A stretch of DNA of 64,000 nucleotides from JAAYYF01 sp040255585 (GTDB taxonomy: Bacteria > Deinococcota > Deinococci > Deinococcales > Trueperaceae): NCBI GenBank assembly GCA_040255585.1, contig JBDZVI010000003.1, positions 28,563 through 92,562 of the forward strand, written 5' to 3'. The position numbers and the translations under genes are program-made. Positions 53,418 through 63,777 of the stretch are shown here, one piece after another (position 1 is the stretch's first letter; every line of letters starts with the position of its first letter). The notes under the pieces were generated by a model. It ran no database searches and was not told the origin of the DNA. It worked only from the letters and a program-made list of their open reading frames with translations.

Positions 53418-54776
53418 GTGAGAGACAGATCGTTGCACCAAAGCAACCGAACCGCCCTGGCGGGGATGGCGTCCGGTGGCCGGTCGGCGCTGGCGCCGCG
53501 AACCGGGCGGACCAGGCGGTCCTTGTTCCGCGTGGGCGCCGCGCTCCTGGCGTGCGCCCTCCTCGGTGGCACGGCGCTCGCCCAGGTGAGCTACCGTCTC
53601 GGCGGGCTGCTGACCGCGGACTTCGGGGTGACCGTCGACGGCACCATCCCGGTGGCGGCCGCCGGACTGACCCTGAAGGTCGACGGCGAAGTCGGCTCGG
53701 GGCTCTTCCCCGACGCCGTCTTCGTGGCCGAGCTACACACCAGCTACGACGCGGCCGCCGAGGAGCGGTTCGCGGTCGGCCTGGGCCGTGCGTACGCGAC
53801 CGTCTACCTTGGGCCGGTCGACCTGAGCGTCGGCAACCAGGTCGTCGCGTGGGGTTCGACCGACGCCGTGAACCCCGTCGACGTCGTGAACTCCCGCGAC
53901 CTCTCGAACCCGGTCGCGGACCCCGCGGACCAGCGGCTGCCGACGCCGCTGCTGCGCGCCACCGTGCATGCTCAGGAGGGCCTGACCGTCGACATGGTAG
54001 TGGTACCGGTCTTCGTGCCGTCGACCCTGCCGGGCGAGCGCTGGCAGCCCGCCGCCGAGCTGCCGACGCTCCCACCGGGGACGGCGCTAGTAGGGGTCTT
54101 GCCTCCCACCGACGCGACGCCGGCCTTCGAGCTGAAGAACGTGCAGTTCGGCGCGCGCGCGACCCTCGACCTCGACCTGGGTGGCGGGGCCGACGTGAGC
54201 GCCGTCGTCTACCGCGGCTTCAGGCACCTGCCGACCGCCTCGGCTGATCTCGTGCCTACCGAGACGCCCGGCGCCTTCCTCCTGCAACCGCGCCTCGCCT
54301 ACGACCGCGTTACGGTGCTTGGCGGCGACTTCTCGGCCGTGTTCGGCCAGTACGTCGTGCGCGGCGAAGCCGCCTACACGCTCTCCGACGATCCCGACGG
54401 CACCGACCCGGCCGTTGGCAACGACACGTTCGCTGCCGTGCTCGGGGCTGAGACGAAGCTGGCCGGCGGCCCGTTCGTGACCCTTCAGGGCGCCTACCAG
54501 CGCACGGCTCCGGACGCGGGCGCCGATCCGCTGCACTCGTTCTCGACCGTCCTGGCGACGACGTTCGAGCCGGACAACCGCACCGGGCTCGACGTGGCGT
54601 GGCTGCACGAGTGGACGGACGGCAGCGGGGCCGTCAGGCCTTCCCTCACCTACACGTTCGCCGACGGGCTGACCGGCACCGCCTCGGCGACGGTCCTGTA
54701 CGGCCGGAGTGGGAGCACCTATGGAGCATGGAAGGACAACACCCAGTTCCGCATCGGCATCGCCTACGCCTTCTAG
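53418..54776 (+). CDS. Outer-membrane beta-barrel protein, DUF1302-like
   Basis: A 452-residue exported protein. A basic N-terminus of about 35 residues precedes the signal core (LFRVGAALLACALLGGTALA). The mature protein alternates short beta strands and ends YAF, an aromatic C-terminus expected of a barrel. The family mark GNQVVAWGSTDAVNPVDVVN fits DUF1302. I prefer the GTG at 53418 (AAGAGGTGA upstream) over 53409. It probably forms the outer-membrane part of the RND/LolA-like system. Confidence 0.82.
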   Translation: MRDRSLHQSNRTALAGMASGGRSALAPRTGRTRRSLFRVGAALLACALLGGTALAQVSYRLGGLLTADFGVTVDGTIPVAAAGLTLKVDGEVGSGLFPDAVFVAELHTSYDAAAEERFAVGLGRAYATVYLGPVDLSVGNQVVAWGSTDAVNPVDVVNSRDLSNPVADPADQRLPTPLLRATVHAQEGLTVDMVVVPVFVPSTLPGERWQPAAELPTLPPGTALVGVLPPTDATPAFELKNVQFGARATLDLDLGGGADVSAVVYRGFRHLPTASADLVPTETPGAFLLQPRLAYDRVTVLGGDFSAVFGQYVVRGEAAYTLSDDPDGTDPAVGNDTFAAVLGAETKLAGGPFVTLQGAYQRTAPDAGADPLHSFSTVLATTFEPDNRTGLDVAWLHEWTDGSGAVRPSLTYTFADGLTGTASATVLYGRSGSTYGAWKDNTQFRIGIAYAF

Positions 54777-55620
54777 CGCGCTCGCAACCGGCGCGCCCGC
54801 CAGGGAGCCTTCACGCGAACCTTCTCGCAGACCTCCTCGCGCGGACTCGCGAACGCTCCCTGGCGCAGCCTCCAGGCTGATCGTCAGGGTGGTGGCATGC
54901 GCCCTGCTGGCCGCGGCCACGGCGGGGCCGGCTGACTCCTGGCCCTCGGTCTTCGCGCCGGTGGCATTGGCGCAGACGCCGCTGGCGCTCGCCGACCGCG
55001 GCGATTACGCGGCCGCCTGGGAGAAGGCGAGCGCCGTACAGACGGCCGCCATGCAGACGGTGGCGGCCCGCGCCGCGTCCGACCAGGTCGTCTATTCGCT
55101 CGCCCGGACGGGCGCGCCGCTCGCGGACCAGCTCACCTGGCTGAACAGGGCGGTGGCGGCGGCAGAGACGGCGGTCAAGCTCGACCCGAACTCGGCCGCC
55201 GCCGTGGTCCAGCTCGCGCGTGCCAAGGGCGAGATCGCGCGCCGCTCGGGCATCTTGCAGAACCTGGGCGTGGCGCCTGAACTAAGGCAGCTCTTCGACC
55301 GCGCCCTCGTCCTGGAGCCCGACAACGCCGACGCGCTCGTCGGACTGGCCATGTGGCACCTCGAGCTCGTGCGCAACGGCGTCGGCTGGCTGTACGGCGG
55401 CCGGAAGGACGCCGTCGAGCCGCTCCTTGCCAAAGGTATCGCCGCGGCGCCCGGGCAGGTCAACCTGCGGGTCGAGTACGCGCGCGCCCTGATCGAGCTG
55501 GGCAAACCCGCGGAGGCGCGGGCCCAGCTCGAACTGGCCGCCACGCTTCCTAGCCGCACCGCGTCAGACGACCTCGAGAAGGCCGACGCCGCCGCGTTGC
55601 TCGCGGGGTTGGACCGGTGA
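54721..55620 (+). CDS. Exported TPR-like protein of the RND operon
   Basis: A protein of about 300 residues with helical repeats resembling tetratricopeptides (NRAVAAAETAVKLDPNSAAA, FDRALVLEPDNADALVGLAM, INLRVEYARALIELGKPAEA-like text). A hydrophobic segment (VVACALLAAATAGPADSW) looks like a signal sequence. The start is uncertain: ATG 54721 overlaps the upstream gene by 56 bases, while GTG 54889 or 54892 would begin at the signal core. It is the last gene of the RND operon and may act as a periplasmic scaffold. Confidence 0.75.
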   Translation: MEHGRTTPSSASASPTPSSALATGAPAREPSREPSRRPPRADSRTLPGAASRLIVRVVACALLAAATAGPADSWPSVFAPVALAQTPLALADRGDYAAAWEKASAVQTAAMQTVAARAASDQVVYSLARTGAPLADQLTWLNRAVAAAETAVKLDPNSAAAVVQLARAKGEIARRSGILQNLGVAPELRQLFDRALVLEPDNADALVGLAMWHLELVRNGVGWLYGGRKDAVEPLLAKGIAAAPGQVNLRVEYARALIELGKPAEARAQLELAATLPSRTASDDLEKADAAALLAGLDR

Positions 55621-55835
55621 CCGCCGGGCATCAGCCGCGAGCCGCCGCGCTGGCGGGGCAGCCAAGACGGTACGGCACGCAAGAAAGCCCGGTGCCGATG
55701 CCGGCCCGGCCTGAGGCCGACGCCGCCCGAGGCGTGGCGCTCGAGCGCCGCATGCGTGTTACTACCGAAGGTGTACACTTCGCCTACCCGTCAACCCGCG
55801 CGGGCAAGCAATCGAGTGATCGCAACGGAGGCAGC

Positions 55836-57419
55836 ATGAGTCTCAAGCGGATCGCAACCTTGGTGGTTGCGCTCGTCATATCGGTGGTTACGGCGTTCGG
55901 CGCCGCCCAGTCTGCCCGCCAGACCACCCTCGTGATCGGCGGCGACTGGGGCGACCTCATCACGCTCGACCCGGGCGTGAGCTACGAGTTCACCAGCACC
56001 ACCATCCTCGACAACATCTACGAGCGCCTCGTCAAGTTCAACGGCGATGACCTCTCGGTCGTCGTCCCCGGCCTGGCGGAGTCGTGGGAGATCGCGGCGC
56101 GCGACGGCGGCGGCACCAGCATCACGTTCCACCTGCGCGACGCCGACTTCTCGACCGGTCGCCCCGTCAAGGCTTCCGACGTCGTCTACTCCTTCCAGCG
56201 CCCCATCCTCATCCAGAGCCCGTCGGCGTTCCTGTTCACCGACGTCGTCGGCATGGACCTCGACTCCGTGGTGGCCATCGACGACAAGACCGTCCGCCTC
56301 GACATGCCGGAGGGCGTGAACCCGAGCATCGTCCTCAACCTGCTCACGTTCACCACCGGCGGCGTCATGGACCAGGCCGAGGTCGAGCAGCATTACGAGG
56401 ACGGCGACTACGGCCAAGGCTGGCTGAACGACAACTCCGCCGGCTCCGGCCCGTACATGCTCGAGCGTTGGGACCGCAGCTCCCAGGTCGTGCTCGTCAC
56501 CAACCCCACGTACCGCGACCCGGGCCCGGTCACGCGCGTGATCATGCGCCACATGCCCGAGTCCAACGCTCAGCGCACCGCGCTCGAGTCCGGCGAGATC
56601 GACATCGCCTGGGACTACACGCCGGAAGCCTTCCAGGCCGCTGAGGCCGCCGGGGTCCTCAAGACCTACCGGACCGACACGTTCCAGATGTCCTACCTGG
56701 GCATGAACTCCGGCCCCGGCGCGCCGTTCGAGGACAACCGCGTCCGCGACGCCGTGCGTTACGCCGTCGACCAGCAGGGCATCATCAACAGCCTCCTGCT
56801 CGGCCTGGGCCGCCCGATGCAGACCATCGTCCCGGCCGGCCTGATGGGCGCCGACACGACCGTCTACTACGAGCGCAACGTCGCGAAGGCCAAGGAGCTG
56901 CTCGCCGAGGCCGGCGTGCCGAACCTGAGCGTCGAGTTCCTCATCTCGACCGGCGCCTGCGGCGGTGGCGTACCCTGCGCCGACCTCGCCGCGAAGATCC
57001 AGTCCGACCTCGCCGAGGCCGGCATCACCGCCAACATCAAGCAGACGACGGGCGGCGAACTCTACACGATCTACCGTGCCCAGAACGCCCAGCTCGTCAT
57101 GGCCGCGTGGAGCCCCGACTACCCCGATCCCGACGGCAACGCCACGCCCCTCGGCAGCTTCCCCGCCGGCTCCATCGCTTGGCGCAACGTGTGGGACAAC
57201 GCCGAGGCGGCGCAGCTCGCCAGCGAGGCCGCCACGACGGTCGACTTGACCGCCCGCCAGGCGCTCTACGCGAAGCTGAACCACCTCGTCGCGACCGAAG
57301 GCCCGTACGCCATGCTCTACCAGCCTTCCAAGCCCATCGTCACGTCTCCCAAGGTGCTCGGTTTCGTGCGCAGCGCCGGCGGCGACGTCGAGTTCGAACG
57401 TATCAGCAAGCTCCCCTGA
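55836..57419 (+). CDS. Peptide-type ABC transporter substrate-binding protein
   Basis: A 527-residue SBP_bac_5 protein. The signal peptide (MSLKRIATLVVALVISVVTA) ends near GAAQ. Landmarks are DLITLDPGVSYEFTSTTILD, LAESWEIAARDGG, RPVKASDVVYSFQRP, GSGPYMLERWD and AVDQQGIINSLLLG. The ATG at 55836 has GGAGG 6 bases upstream, ruling out the longer frame from 55617. Two permease genes follow. The ligand is unknown; a GH31 gene lies convergently at the end of the operon. Confidence 0.9.
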   Translation: MSLKRIATLVVALVISVVTAFGAAQSARQTTLVIGGDWGDLITLDPGVSYEFTSTTILDNIYERLVKFNGDDLSVVVPGLAESWEIAARDGGGTSITFHLRDADFSTGRPVKASDVVYSFQRPILIQSPSAFLFTDVVGMDLDSVVAIDDKTVRLDMPEGVNPSIVLNLLTFTTGGVMDQAEVEQHYEDGDYGQGWLNDNSAGSGPYMLERWDRSSQVVLVTNPTYRDPGPVTRVIMRHMPESNAQRTALESGEIDIAWDYTPEAFQAAEAAGVLKTYRTDTFQMSYLGMNSGPGAPFEDNRVRDAVRYAVDQQGIINSLLLGLGRPMQTIVPAGLMGADTTVYYERNVAKAKELLAEAGVPNLSVEFLISTGACGGGVPCADLAAKIQSDLAEAGITANIKQTTGGELYTIYRAQNAQLVMAAWSPDYPDPDGNATPLGSFPAGSIAWRNVWDNAEAAQLASEAATTVDLTARQALYAKLNHLVATEGPYAMLYQPSKPIVTSPKVLGFVRSAGGDVEFERISKLP

Positions 57420-57454
57420 GCAAAGGGGCTAGAGCTTGATCCGAGAAGCACGAG

Positions 57455-57482
57455 GAGAGGGCCTGGGTCACCGGGCCCTCTC
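57455..57482 (+). terminator. Hairpin between binding-protein and permease genes
   Basis: A 9-bp perfect stem (57455-57463 with 57474-57482) with a 10-base loop lies 35 bases after the binding-protein stop. The position parallels the hairpin at 17323-17357. Confidence 0.5.
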
Positions 57483-57506
57483 TGAGCATGGCCGCGAGGC
57501 GAGAGC

Positions 57507-58510
57507 GTGCTGAGCTTTCTCCTGCGCCGGGTCGGCTCGCTCATCTTCGTCGTCTGGGGCGTCGGGTTCGCGACTTTCTTCATCTCCCAGGTCGTGCCGA
57601 CCGACCCCGCCGCCGCGGCGCTCGGCAACAACGCGAGACCGGCACAGATCGCGGCCTACCGGGAGAAGCGCGGCCTCGACAAACCGGCCTGGCAGCAGTA
57701 CCTGCTGTACATGCAGTCCCTCGCCAAGGGCGACCTCGGCAAGTCGCTGCGCACGCAGCGGCCTATCTTGAACGACCTCAAGGACTTCTTCCCGGCCACG
57801 TTCGAGCTCACGCTGGGCGCCATGCTCTTCGCCCTGCTCTTCGGGGTCCCGGCCGGCATCCTCGCCGCCGTGAAGCAGGACCGGCCGGTCGACCTCGGCG
57901 TCAGGACGCTCGCCCTCATCGGCGGCGCCACGCCCGTCTACTGGTTGGCCATCCTGGCCCTCCTCCTCTTCCACTCGAAGCTCGGGTGGTTGCCCGGGCC
58001 TGGTCGTCTGGACGCCTTCCTGTTGGCGCCTCAGCGTGTGACGGGCATCCTCACGTTGGACGCCCTGCTGGCCAGGGACTGGGAAGTGCTGTACGACGCC
58101 CTGAGGCACCTGCTCCTGCCGGCGGCCGTGCTCGGCGCTTTCTCGACGGCCCTCGTGGCCCGGATGGTGCGTAGCGCCATGCTCGAGGTCCTCTCGCAGG
58201 ACTTCGTCCGGACGGCCAAGGCCAAGGGCCTGCCCGAGGGCAAGGTCGTGCTCAAGCATGCGCTGCGCAACGCGGCGCTGCCGGTGCTGACGGTGCTCGG
58301 GAGCCTCCTGGGCGGGTTGCTCACGGGCGCGGTGCTCACCGAGACGATCTTCTCGTGGCCCGGCCTCGGCTCGTACGCCACCGCCAGCGCCACGGCGCTC
58401 GACTTCCCCGCCGTCATGGGCGTGACGCTCGTAGCCGGCCTCGCCTATAGCCTCATCAACCTGCTGGTAGACGTCCTGTACGCCGTCTTCGACCCGAGGA
58501 TCGCCTACTC

Positions 58511-58514
<4 letters not shown>
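57507..58514 (+). CDS. ABC transporter permease, DppB type
   Basis: A 335-residue permease opening MLSFLLRRVGSLIFVVWGVG, then VVPTDPAAAALGNNARPAQI, GDLGKSLRTQRPILNDL and the coupling loop SQDFVRTAKAKGLPE. The GTG at 57507 is preceded by a weak GAGGCGAG. Its stop overlaps the next start by 4 bases (GTGA). Confidence 0.9.
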
Positions 58515-59383
<869 letters not shown>

Positions 59384-59398
59384 GCCCCTCCCCGGCCC

Positions 59399-61597
59399 TC
59401 AGCCCTCGCGGTCGAACAGGCCCGGACTCCCCACCGGGGCGCTCACCTCTACCCACGCTCCCCCGCCCGCCTCGTAGCGCATGCCCGTCCACCGGTGGCG
59501 CCATGTGCCGCTGCCGGCCGGCAGGTAGGCGCGCACGGTAGTGGCGCCCTCTCTCAACACGGGGGCGACGAGCAGGTCGGGGCCGAGGAAGAACTGCTCG
59601 GTCAGATCGGCGCACGCCGCATCCTTCGGGTATTGGAGCCAAGGGTGGCGCGCCACCGGCATGCCCGTTGCACTGGCCTCGTCCATCAGGCGCGCGCGTA
59701 GGTCACGCCAGCTCGCGTGCAAGCGCGCCGCGCTCGCGAAGTCTGAGCGCGTAAGCGCGTCGGAGTAGACCTGGACGTTGTGCTGGGGCCTGTTCCCCTC
59801 GTGCGTGCGCAGCATGACCGTGAAGGCCATCAACTCGCCCCAGCGCGCCAGCAACTCCGGGCTGCGCACCGTACGCGGGAGCGGCGGCAACGTCGACGTG
59901 TAACCGCCCACGTCGCCGTGGTTCAGCGCGAACCCGGAGAAGCCGCTCGACAGGAGGCCGGTGAGGGCGCTGGCGAGGCCGTCGAAGCGGTCCCACGTCA
60001 CGCACTGATCGCCAAGCCAGAAGAGCCCGGCGTTGCCTGGGCTGCGCGTGAACCCGGAGCGGAAGAAGGTCACGTAGTCGCTCGTCCGGCGGCCCGTCGC
60101 CGCCGCCAGGTGCGAGCGCAGTTCGGCGTTGAAGGCCGCCCACTCCTCCGGGTAACGGTTGTGCCACTCCAGGGCGGTGCCGTTGGACATGACGGCGTCG
60201 AGCGGCAGGCCCTCGCCGAAGTCCGCCATCCAGCCGGAGGCGCCGCTCTCCAAGAGGTTCGCGGCGAGGGTCTCCAGGTACCAGGAGCGCGCGTCGGGGT
60301 CCGAGAGGTCGACGAGGCCGGCGACGAAGTCGCCCTGGTCGGTGAGGTACGTGGCGCCGTCCGGGCCCCTCACGAAGTAGCCCGCCGCATCGGCGACGTC
60401 GAAGAGCGCAGTGCGCCCGCCGGGCCGCTCATGCATGGGGGCGAGGAACGGGTTCACGTAGACGAGGACGCGCACGCCTTTGGCCTCCAGGCGCTCGCGC
60501 ATGCCGTGCCAGTCGGGGTAGCGCTCCGGATCGCGCTGCCAGTCCCACCAGAGGCGCGTCCCGAACGGCACCTTGCGGTTGCCGACCCAGTCCTGGAGCC
60601 ATACGCCCGCCAGCGGCGTCCCGGCCGCCGCCAGCTCCGTCACGACGCGCTCGACCTTCTCGCCGCCGCCCTGCATGCCGACCACGGCGCCGGCATGCGC
60701 CCAGTCCGGCAACGGCGGCATGCGGCCCGTCTCGCGCGTGTGCAGCTCGAGAAGTTCGGTGGGAGCGGTCGTGGCGTAGAAGAGGGCGTTCAGGCCGGGC
60801 GCGTACACCCTCACGCCGGCCACCCCGGGCCGGCGCAGGTCGAAGAGCGCAGGGGCCGTGCCACGCAGCATGACACCGTGGAGCGCGGTCGTCACGAAGC
60901 CGGGCACCGGCGCGTAGGTGCTCCACCAGTCGCCACCCGCGCCCCCGAAGGCCTCCGTGTAGCGCGTGAGCGGCTGGGCGCCGCGCCCAACCCCCTGCTC
61001 GGCGGTGAGGATGGGCACGGCCCTGCCGCGCATGTCGAGGTGCGTGAACTGCGCGCCGAAGCCGAAGACGCGCGCGGCCGGGTCCTGCGCCCAGAAGAGG
61101 TCGGTGAAGAGGATGTCGGCGGCGGCGTCCGGTCGCGGCAACTCCACGTCGACCCCGACCCGCTCCCCGTCGACGTCCACGAGGCGCACGGAGTACGTCA
61201 CGCTGTCGGACGCGCCCGGGGCGGTCAGGCGCCCTCTCAACTCGAGCGCCGGTCGCTCGGAAGCGCTTTCCGAGCTGACGGCCGTCAGGAGTTGGTGGCG
61301 GTAGCGCTTCTCGATCGTCTCAGCGGGTCGGAGATGGCCCGCCCGCCCGGTGGCGGCGTACCGACCCAGCGCGGCGGCAAGGAAGGCGCGGCCGGGGGGC
61401 GAGGAGAACACGACGCGCTGCCGGTCGGCCGCGGCGACCACCGCCAGCGCCACGCCGCCATCCGGGAGCCTCGAGACGCTTAGCCTGAACGCCCCGAAGG
61501 GGTGGTCGCCGAAGACGTTCGGCGCGGCGTCGAGCCGGCCGGGCCGGTTGACGCGCCTGCTGGTCGCGAACGGGAAGGAACGCGTGAGGGACGACAT
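59399..61597 (-). CDS. GH31 glycoside hydrolase, predicted sulfoquinovosidase
   Basis: A 732-residue GH31 enzyme. The catalytic nucleophile is Asp459 in GWMADFGEGLPLD and the acid/base Asp530 in LGDQCVTWDRFDG, spacing like E. coli YihQ (405 and 472). Residues that YihQ uses to bind the sulfonate are present: Gln335 (VWLQDWVGN), Arg348 and Trp351 (GTRLWWDW, at +13 and +16 from the Gln as in YihQ), and Tyr566 (DVGGYTS). I therefore predict release of sulfoquinovose from sulfolipid headgroup glycosides. No signal peptide is seen, so it acts in the cytoplasm after import. The ATG at 61595-61597 is used. Other alpha-glycosidase specificity remains possible. Confidence 0.83.
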   Translation of the reverse strand: MSSLTRSFPFATSRRVNRPGRLDAAPNVFGDHPFGAFRLSVSRLPDGGVALAVVAAADRQRVVFSSPPGRAFLAAALGRYAATGRAGHLRPAETIEKRYRHQLLTAVSSESASERPALELRGRLTAPGASDSVTYSVRLVDVDGERVGVDVELPRPDAAADILFTDLFWAQDPAARVFGFGAQFTHLDMRGRAVPILTAEQGVGRGAQPLTRYTEAFGGAGGDWWSTYAPVPGFVTTALHGVMLRGTAPALFDLRRPGVAGVRVYAPGLNALFYATTAPTELLELHTRETGRMPPLPDWAHAGAVVGMQGGGEKVERVVTELAAAGTPLAGVWLQDWVGNRKVPFGTRLWWDWQRDPERYPDWHGMRERLEAKGVRVLVYVNPFLAPMHERPGGRTALFDVADAAGYFVRGPDGATYLTDQGDFVAGLVDLSDPDARSWYLETLAANLLESGASGWMADFGEGLPLDAVMSNGTALEWHNRYPEEWAAFNAELRSHLAAATGRRTSDYVTFFRSGFTRSPGNAGLFWLGDQCVTWDRFDGLASALTGLLSSGFSGFALNHGDVGGYTSTLPPLPRTVRSPELLARWGELMAFTVMLRTHEGNRPQHNVQVYSDALTRSDFASAARLHASWRDLRARLMDEASATGMPVARHPWLQYPKDAACADLTEQFFLGPDLLVAPVLREGATTVRAYLPAGSGTWRHRWTGMRYEAGGGAWVEVSAPVGSPGLFDREG

Positions 61598-61626
61598 CGT
61601 TGCCTAGCGGCCCCGTCAGCGCGTGC

Positions 61627-61797
61627 TCAGCGCCGCCCGCCGCGCATGAGGCTCTGCACGACGGCGATGGCCATGCCGAAAGCGACCGCGGAGAAGAAGT
61701 AGGCGAGCGGTCCCGCTCCGTTCAGCGCGCGCGTGAACAGGTAGGTTCCGGTGACGGCGAAGCAAACGAGCAGCAGCACGCTGAACGCGCGGTTCAT
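61627..61797 (-). CDS. Small two-segment membrane protein
   Basis: A 56-residue protein with two hydrophobic segments (FSVLLLVCFAVTGTYLF and LAYFFSAVAFGMAIAVV) and a basic C-terminus RGGRR. The ATG at 61795-61797 fits the membrane topology; the longer open frame upstream reads as non-coding Arg/Ser text. It lies 29 bases before the GH31 start on the same strand and may be cotranscribed. Function unknown. Confidence 0.6.
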   Translation of the reverse strand: MNRAFSVLLLVCFAVTGTYLFTRALNGAGPLAYFFSAVAFGMAIAVVQSLMRGGRR

Positions 61798-61999
61798 CCG
61801 GGTGGCCCCGCCTCGTCTGGTCGTCCGCCGGCTCGCATCTTGAGCGAAGCTATCACGTCGAGGGCGCGTGGCTCTACGCCGGCTCACGCATGCAGCGCGA
61901 TCACCGTGCGACACCATGCCCGGGGTATCGGAGCACCGGTCCTTATGGAAGCCAACCGACGACATCGGCAGTGCCCCCGGCGTGCCAGACTCGCTTCAC

Positions 62000-63025
62000 A
62001 TGACGAAGCGCATCGGATTCCTCTCGTTCGGTCATTGGGGGCACTCGCCGTACTCGCAGACACGCACGGCCAGCGACACGTTGCTACAGTCGATAGATCT
62101 GGCCGTCGCCGCGGAGGAACTCGGGGCAGACGGGGCCTACTTCCGCGTGCACCACTTCGCGCGCCAGCTCGGTTCGCCTTTCCCCCTCCTGGCCGCCGTC
62201 GGGGCGCGCACGAAGCGCATCGAGATCGGCACGGCCGTTATCGACATGCGTTACGAGAACCCCTACTACATGGTCGAGGACGCCGGGGCGGCCGACCTCA
62301 TCGCGGGTGGCCGCCTGCAGCTCGGCATCAGCCGCGGCTCGCCAGAGCAGGTCGTGGACGGTTGGCGACACTTCGGTTACGCGCCCGCGGAGGGTGAGAC
62401 GGATGCCGACATGGCGCGACGGCACGCCACCGTGTTCTTCGAGCTGCTGAAGGGCGAGGGCTTCGCGCGTCCGAGTCCGCGACCCATGTTCCCGAACCCG
62501 CCCGGCCTGCTGCGCCTCGAACCGCACTCGGAGGGTCTGCGCGAGCGCATCTGGTGGGGCTCCGCCACCAACGGCACTGCCGTCTGGGCTGCGGAACTCG
62601 GCATGAACCTCCAGAGCTCCACCTTGAAGTTCGACGAGAACGGCAAGCCGTTCCACGTGCAGCAGGCCGAGCAGATCCGCGCCTTCCGCGAGGCGTGGCA
62701 GGCGGCCGGGCATGAGCGCGAGCCGCGCGTGTCCGTGAGCCGCAGCATCTTCGCCCTCGTGGACGACCGTGACCGCGCCTACTTCGGCCGCGACGGCGAC
62801 GACCGCGACCAGATCGGCTACATCGACGAGCAGACACGCGCCGTCTTCGGCCGCAGCTACGCCGCCGAGCCGGAAGTACTCGTCAAGCAGTTGGCGGAGG
62901 ACGAGGCGATCGCGGAGGCAGACACGCTGCTCCTGACCGTGCCCAACCAGCTGGGAGTGGAGTACAACGCGCACGTCATCGAGGCGATCCTCAAGCACGT
63001 GGCGCCGGAGTTGGGGTGGCGGTGA
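62000..63025 (+). CDS. LLM-class (luciferase-like) flavin-dependent oxidoreductase
   Basis: A 341-residue TIM-barrel protein of the bacterial luciferase family, using reduced flavin. It opens KRIGFLSFGHWGHSPYSQTR and shows GADGAYFRVHHFARQLGSPF, RIEIGTAVIDMRYENPYYM, GRLQLGISRGSPEQVVDGWR and IWWGSATNGTAVWAAELGMN. The ATG at 62000 is chosen as the family start; longer readings upstream add unrelated residues. It could be a monooxygenase, but nothing in the sequence fixes the substrate. It overlaps the ogt start by 10 bases. Confidence 0.87.
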   Translation: MTKRIGFLSFGHWGHSPYSQTRTASDTLLQSIDLAVAAEELGADGAYFRVHHFARQLGSPFPLLAAVGARTKRIEIGTAVIDMRYENPYYMVEDAGAADLIAGGRLQLGISRGSPEQVVDGWRHFGYAPAEGETDADMARRHATVFFELLKGEGFARPSPRPMFPNPPGLLRLEPHSEGLRERIWWGSATNGTAVWAAELGMNLQSSTLKFDENGKPFHVQQAEQIRAFREAWQAAGHEREPRVSVSRSIFALVDDRDRAYFGRDGDDRDQIGYIDEQTRAVFGRSYAAEPEVLVKQLAEDEAIAEADTLLLTVPNQLGVEYNAHVIEAILKHVAPELGWR

Positions 63026-63549
63026 CGCTGACCTCCTCCCGCTTCACGACGCCGCTAGGCTCCATGCTCGGCGTGGCCACCGAGGAAGCCGTCGTGCTGC
63101 TCGAGTTCGAGGAGCGCCGCGACCTGGCGCGGGAACTCGAGGATCTCGCGCGAGACGCCGCCATCGTCGACGGGACGAACGCGCCGCTTGAGCGCCTGAA
63201 GCGTGAGTTGGACGGTTACTTCGCAGGCGAGCTCGCCGAGTTCAAGACACCGCTGGAGCTGCGCGGGACGCCGTTCCAGATGCGCGCCTGGCAGGAGCTC
63301 CTCAAGATCCCCGCCGGGGCGACCATCACGTACCTGCAACTGGCGCAGGCCGTGGGCAACCCGAACTCGTTCAGGGCAGTGGCGCAGGCCAACGGCGCCA
63401 ACCGCCTTGCCGTGGTCGTGCCGTGTCACCGCGTCGTCAACACGAACGGCGGTCTCGGCGGGTACGCCGGGGGGCTCGAGAGGAAGCGGTGGCTGCTGGA
63501 GCACGAGCGCACGGTGTTCGGCGGACGGGTCGAGGGCAGGCTGTTCTAG
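63016..63549 (+). CDS. ogt: Methylated-DNA-protein cysteine S-methyltransferase
   Basis: A 177-residue suicide repair enzyme that takes alkyl groups from O6-guanine onto Cys137 in VVVPCHRVVNTNGGLGGYAG. The helix-turn-helix region is ATITYLQLAQAVGNPNSFRAV, which includes the conserved Arg finger. The N-terminal RNaseH-like domain spans about 1-85. The GTG at 63016 lies within the end of the luciferase-like gene, so the two are coupled. Confidence 0.95.
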   Translation: MAVTLTSSRFTTPLGSMLGVATEEAVVLLEFEERRDLARELEDLARDAAIVDGTNAPLERLKRELDGYFAGELAEFKTPLELRGTPFQMRAWQELLKIPAGATITYLQLAQAVGNPNSFRAVAQANGANRLAVVVPCHRVVNTNGGLGGYAGGLERKRWLLEHERTVFGGRVEGRLF

Positions 63550-63686
63550 GGCGTGTTCGCACTATGTTGTGTGGTGCTTCTGATGGGTAGGCAGGGGTGG
63601 TGAGGGCGGGGTAATGGGGGCCGGTTGGTGGCGTCTTCTTGAGCGTCGCATTCGTCACTGACTAACTACGAAGTGTGAGCACGCCC
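63549..63686. mobile_element. Possible MITE-like element bounded by imperfect inverted repeats
   Basis: The ends 63549-63573 and 63662-63686 are inverted repeats matching at 18 of 25 positions, each beginning GGGCGTG when read inward. The 138-base interval has no gene. Size and terminal repeats fit a miniature inverted-repeat element or an IS remnant. No clear target-site duplication was found. Confidence 0.4.
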
Positions 63687-63777
63687 CAACAACGGAGTGC
63701 GGGTTTCTCCCCCAATGAGGTACCTGAGTGCGGTCTAGGCGCTCGGGTCGAGCGTTGCGCTTCTCGCTCTCGAGGTC

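Noticed and set aside
55760..55785. GTGTACAC palindrome ahead of the third peptide-type importer
   Set aside because: Only the 8-base core is symmetric; flanks do not match, so it is not distinguishable from chance.
62000..63025. Assignment of the luciferase-like gene as sulfoquinovose monooxygenase SmoC
   Set aside because: Proximity to the GH31 gene is suggestive but the sequence looks like a generic LLM family member and no flavin reductase or SmoB gene is nearby.
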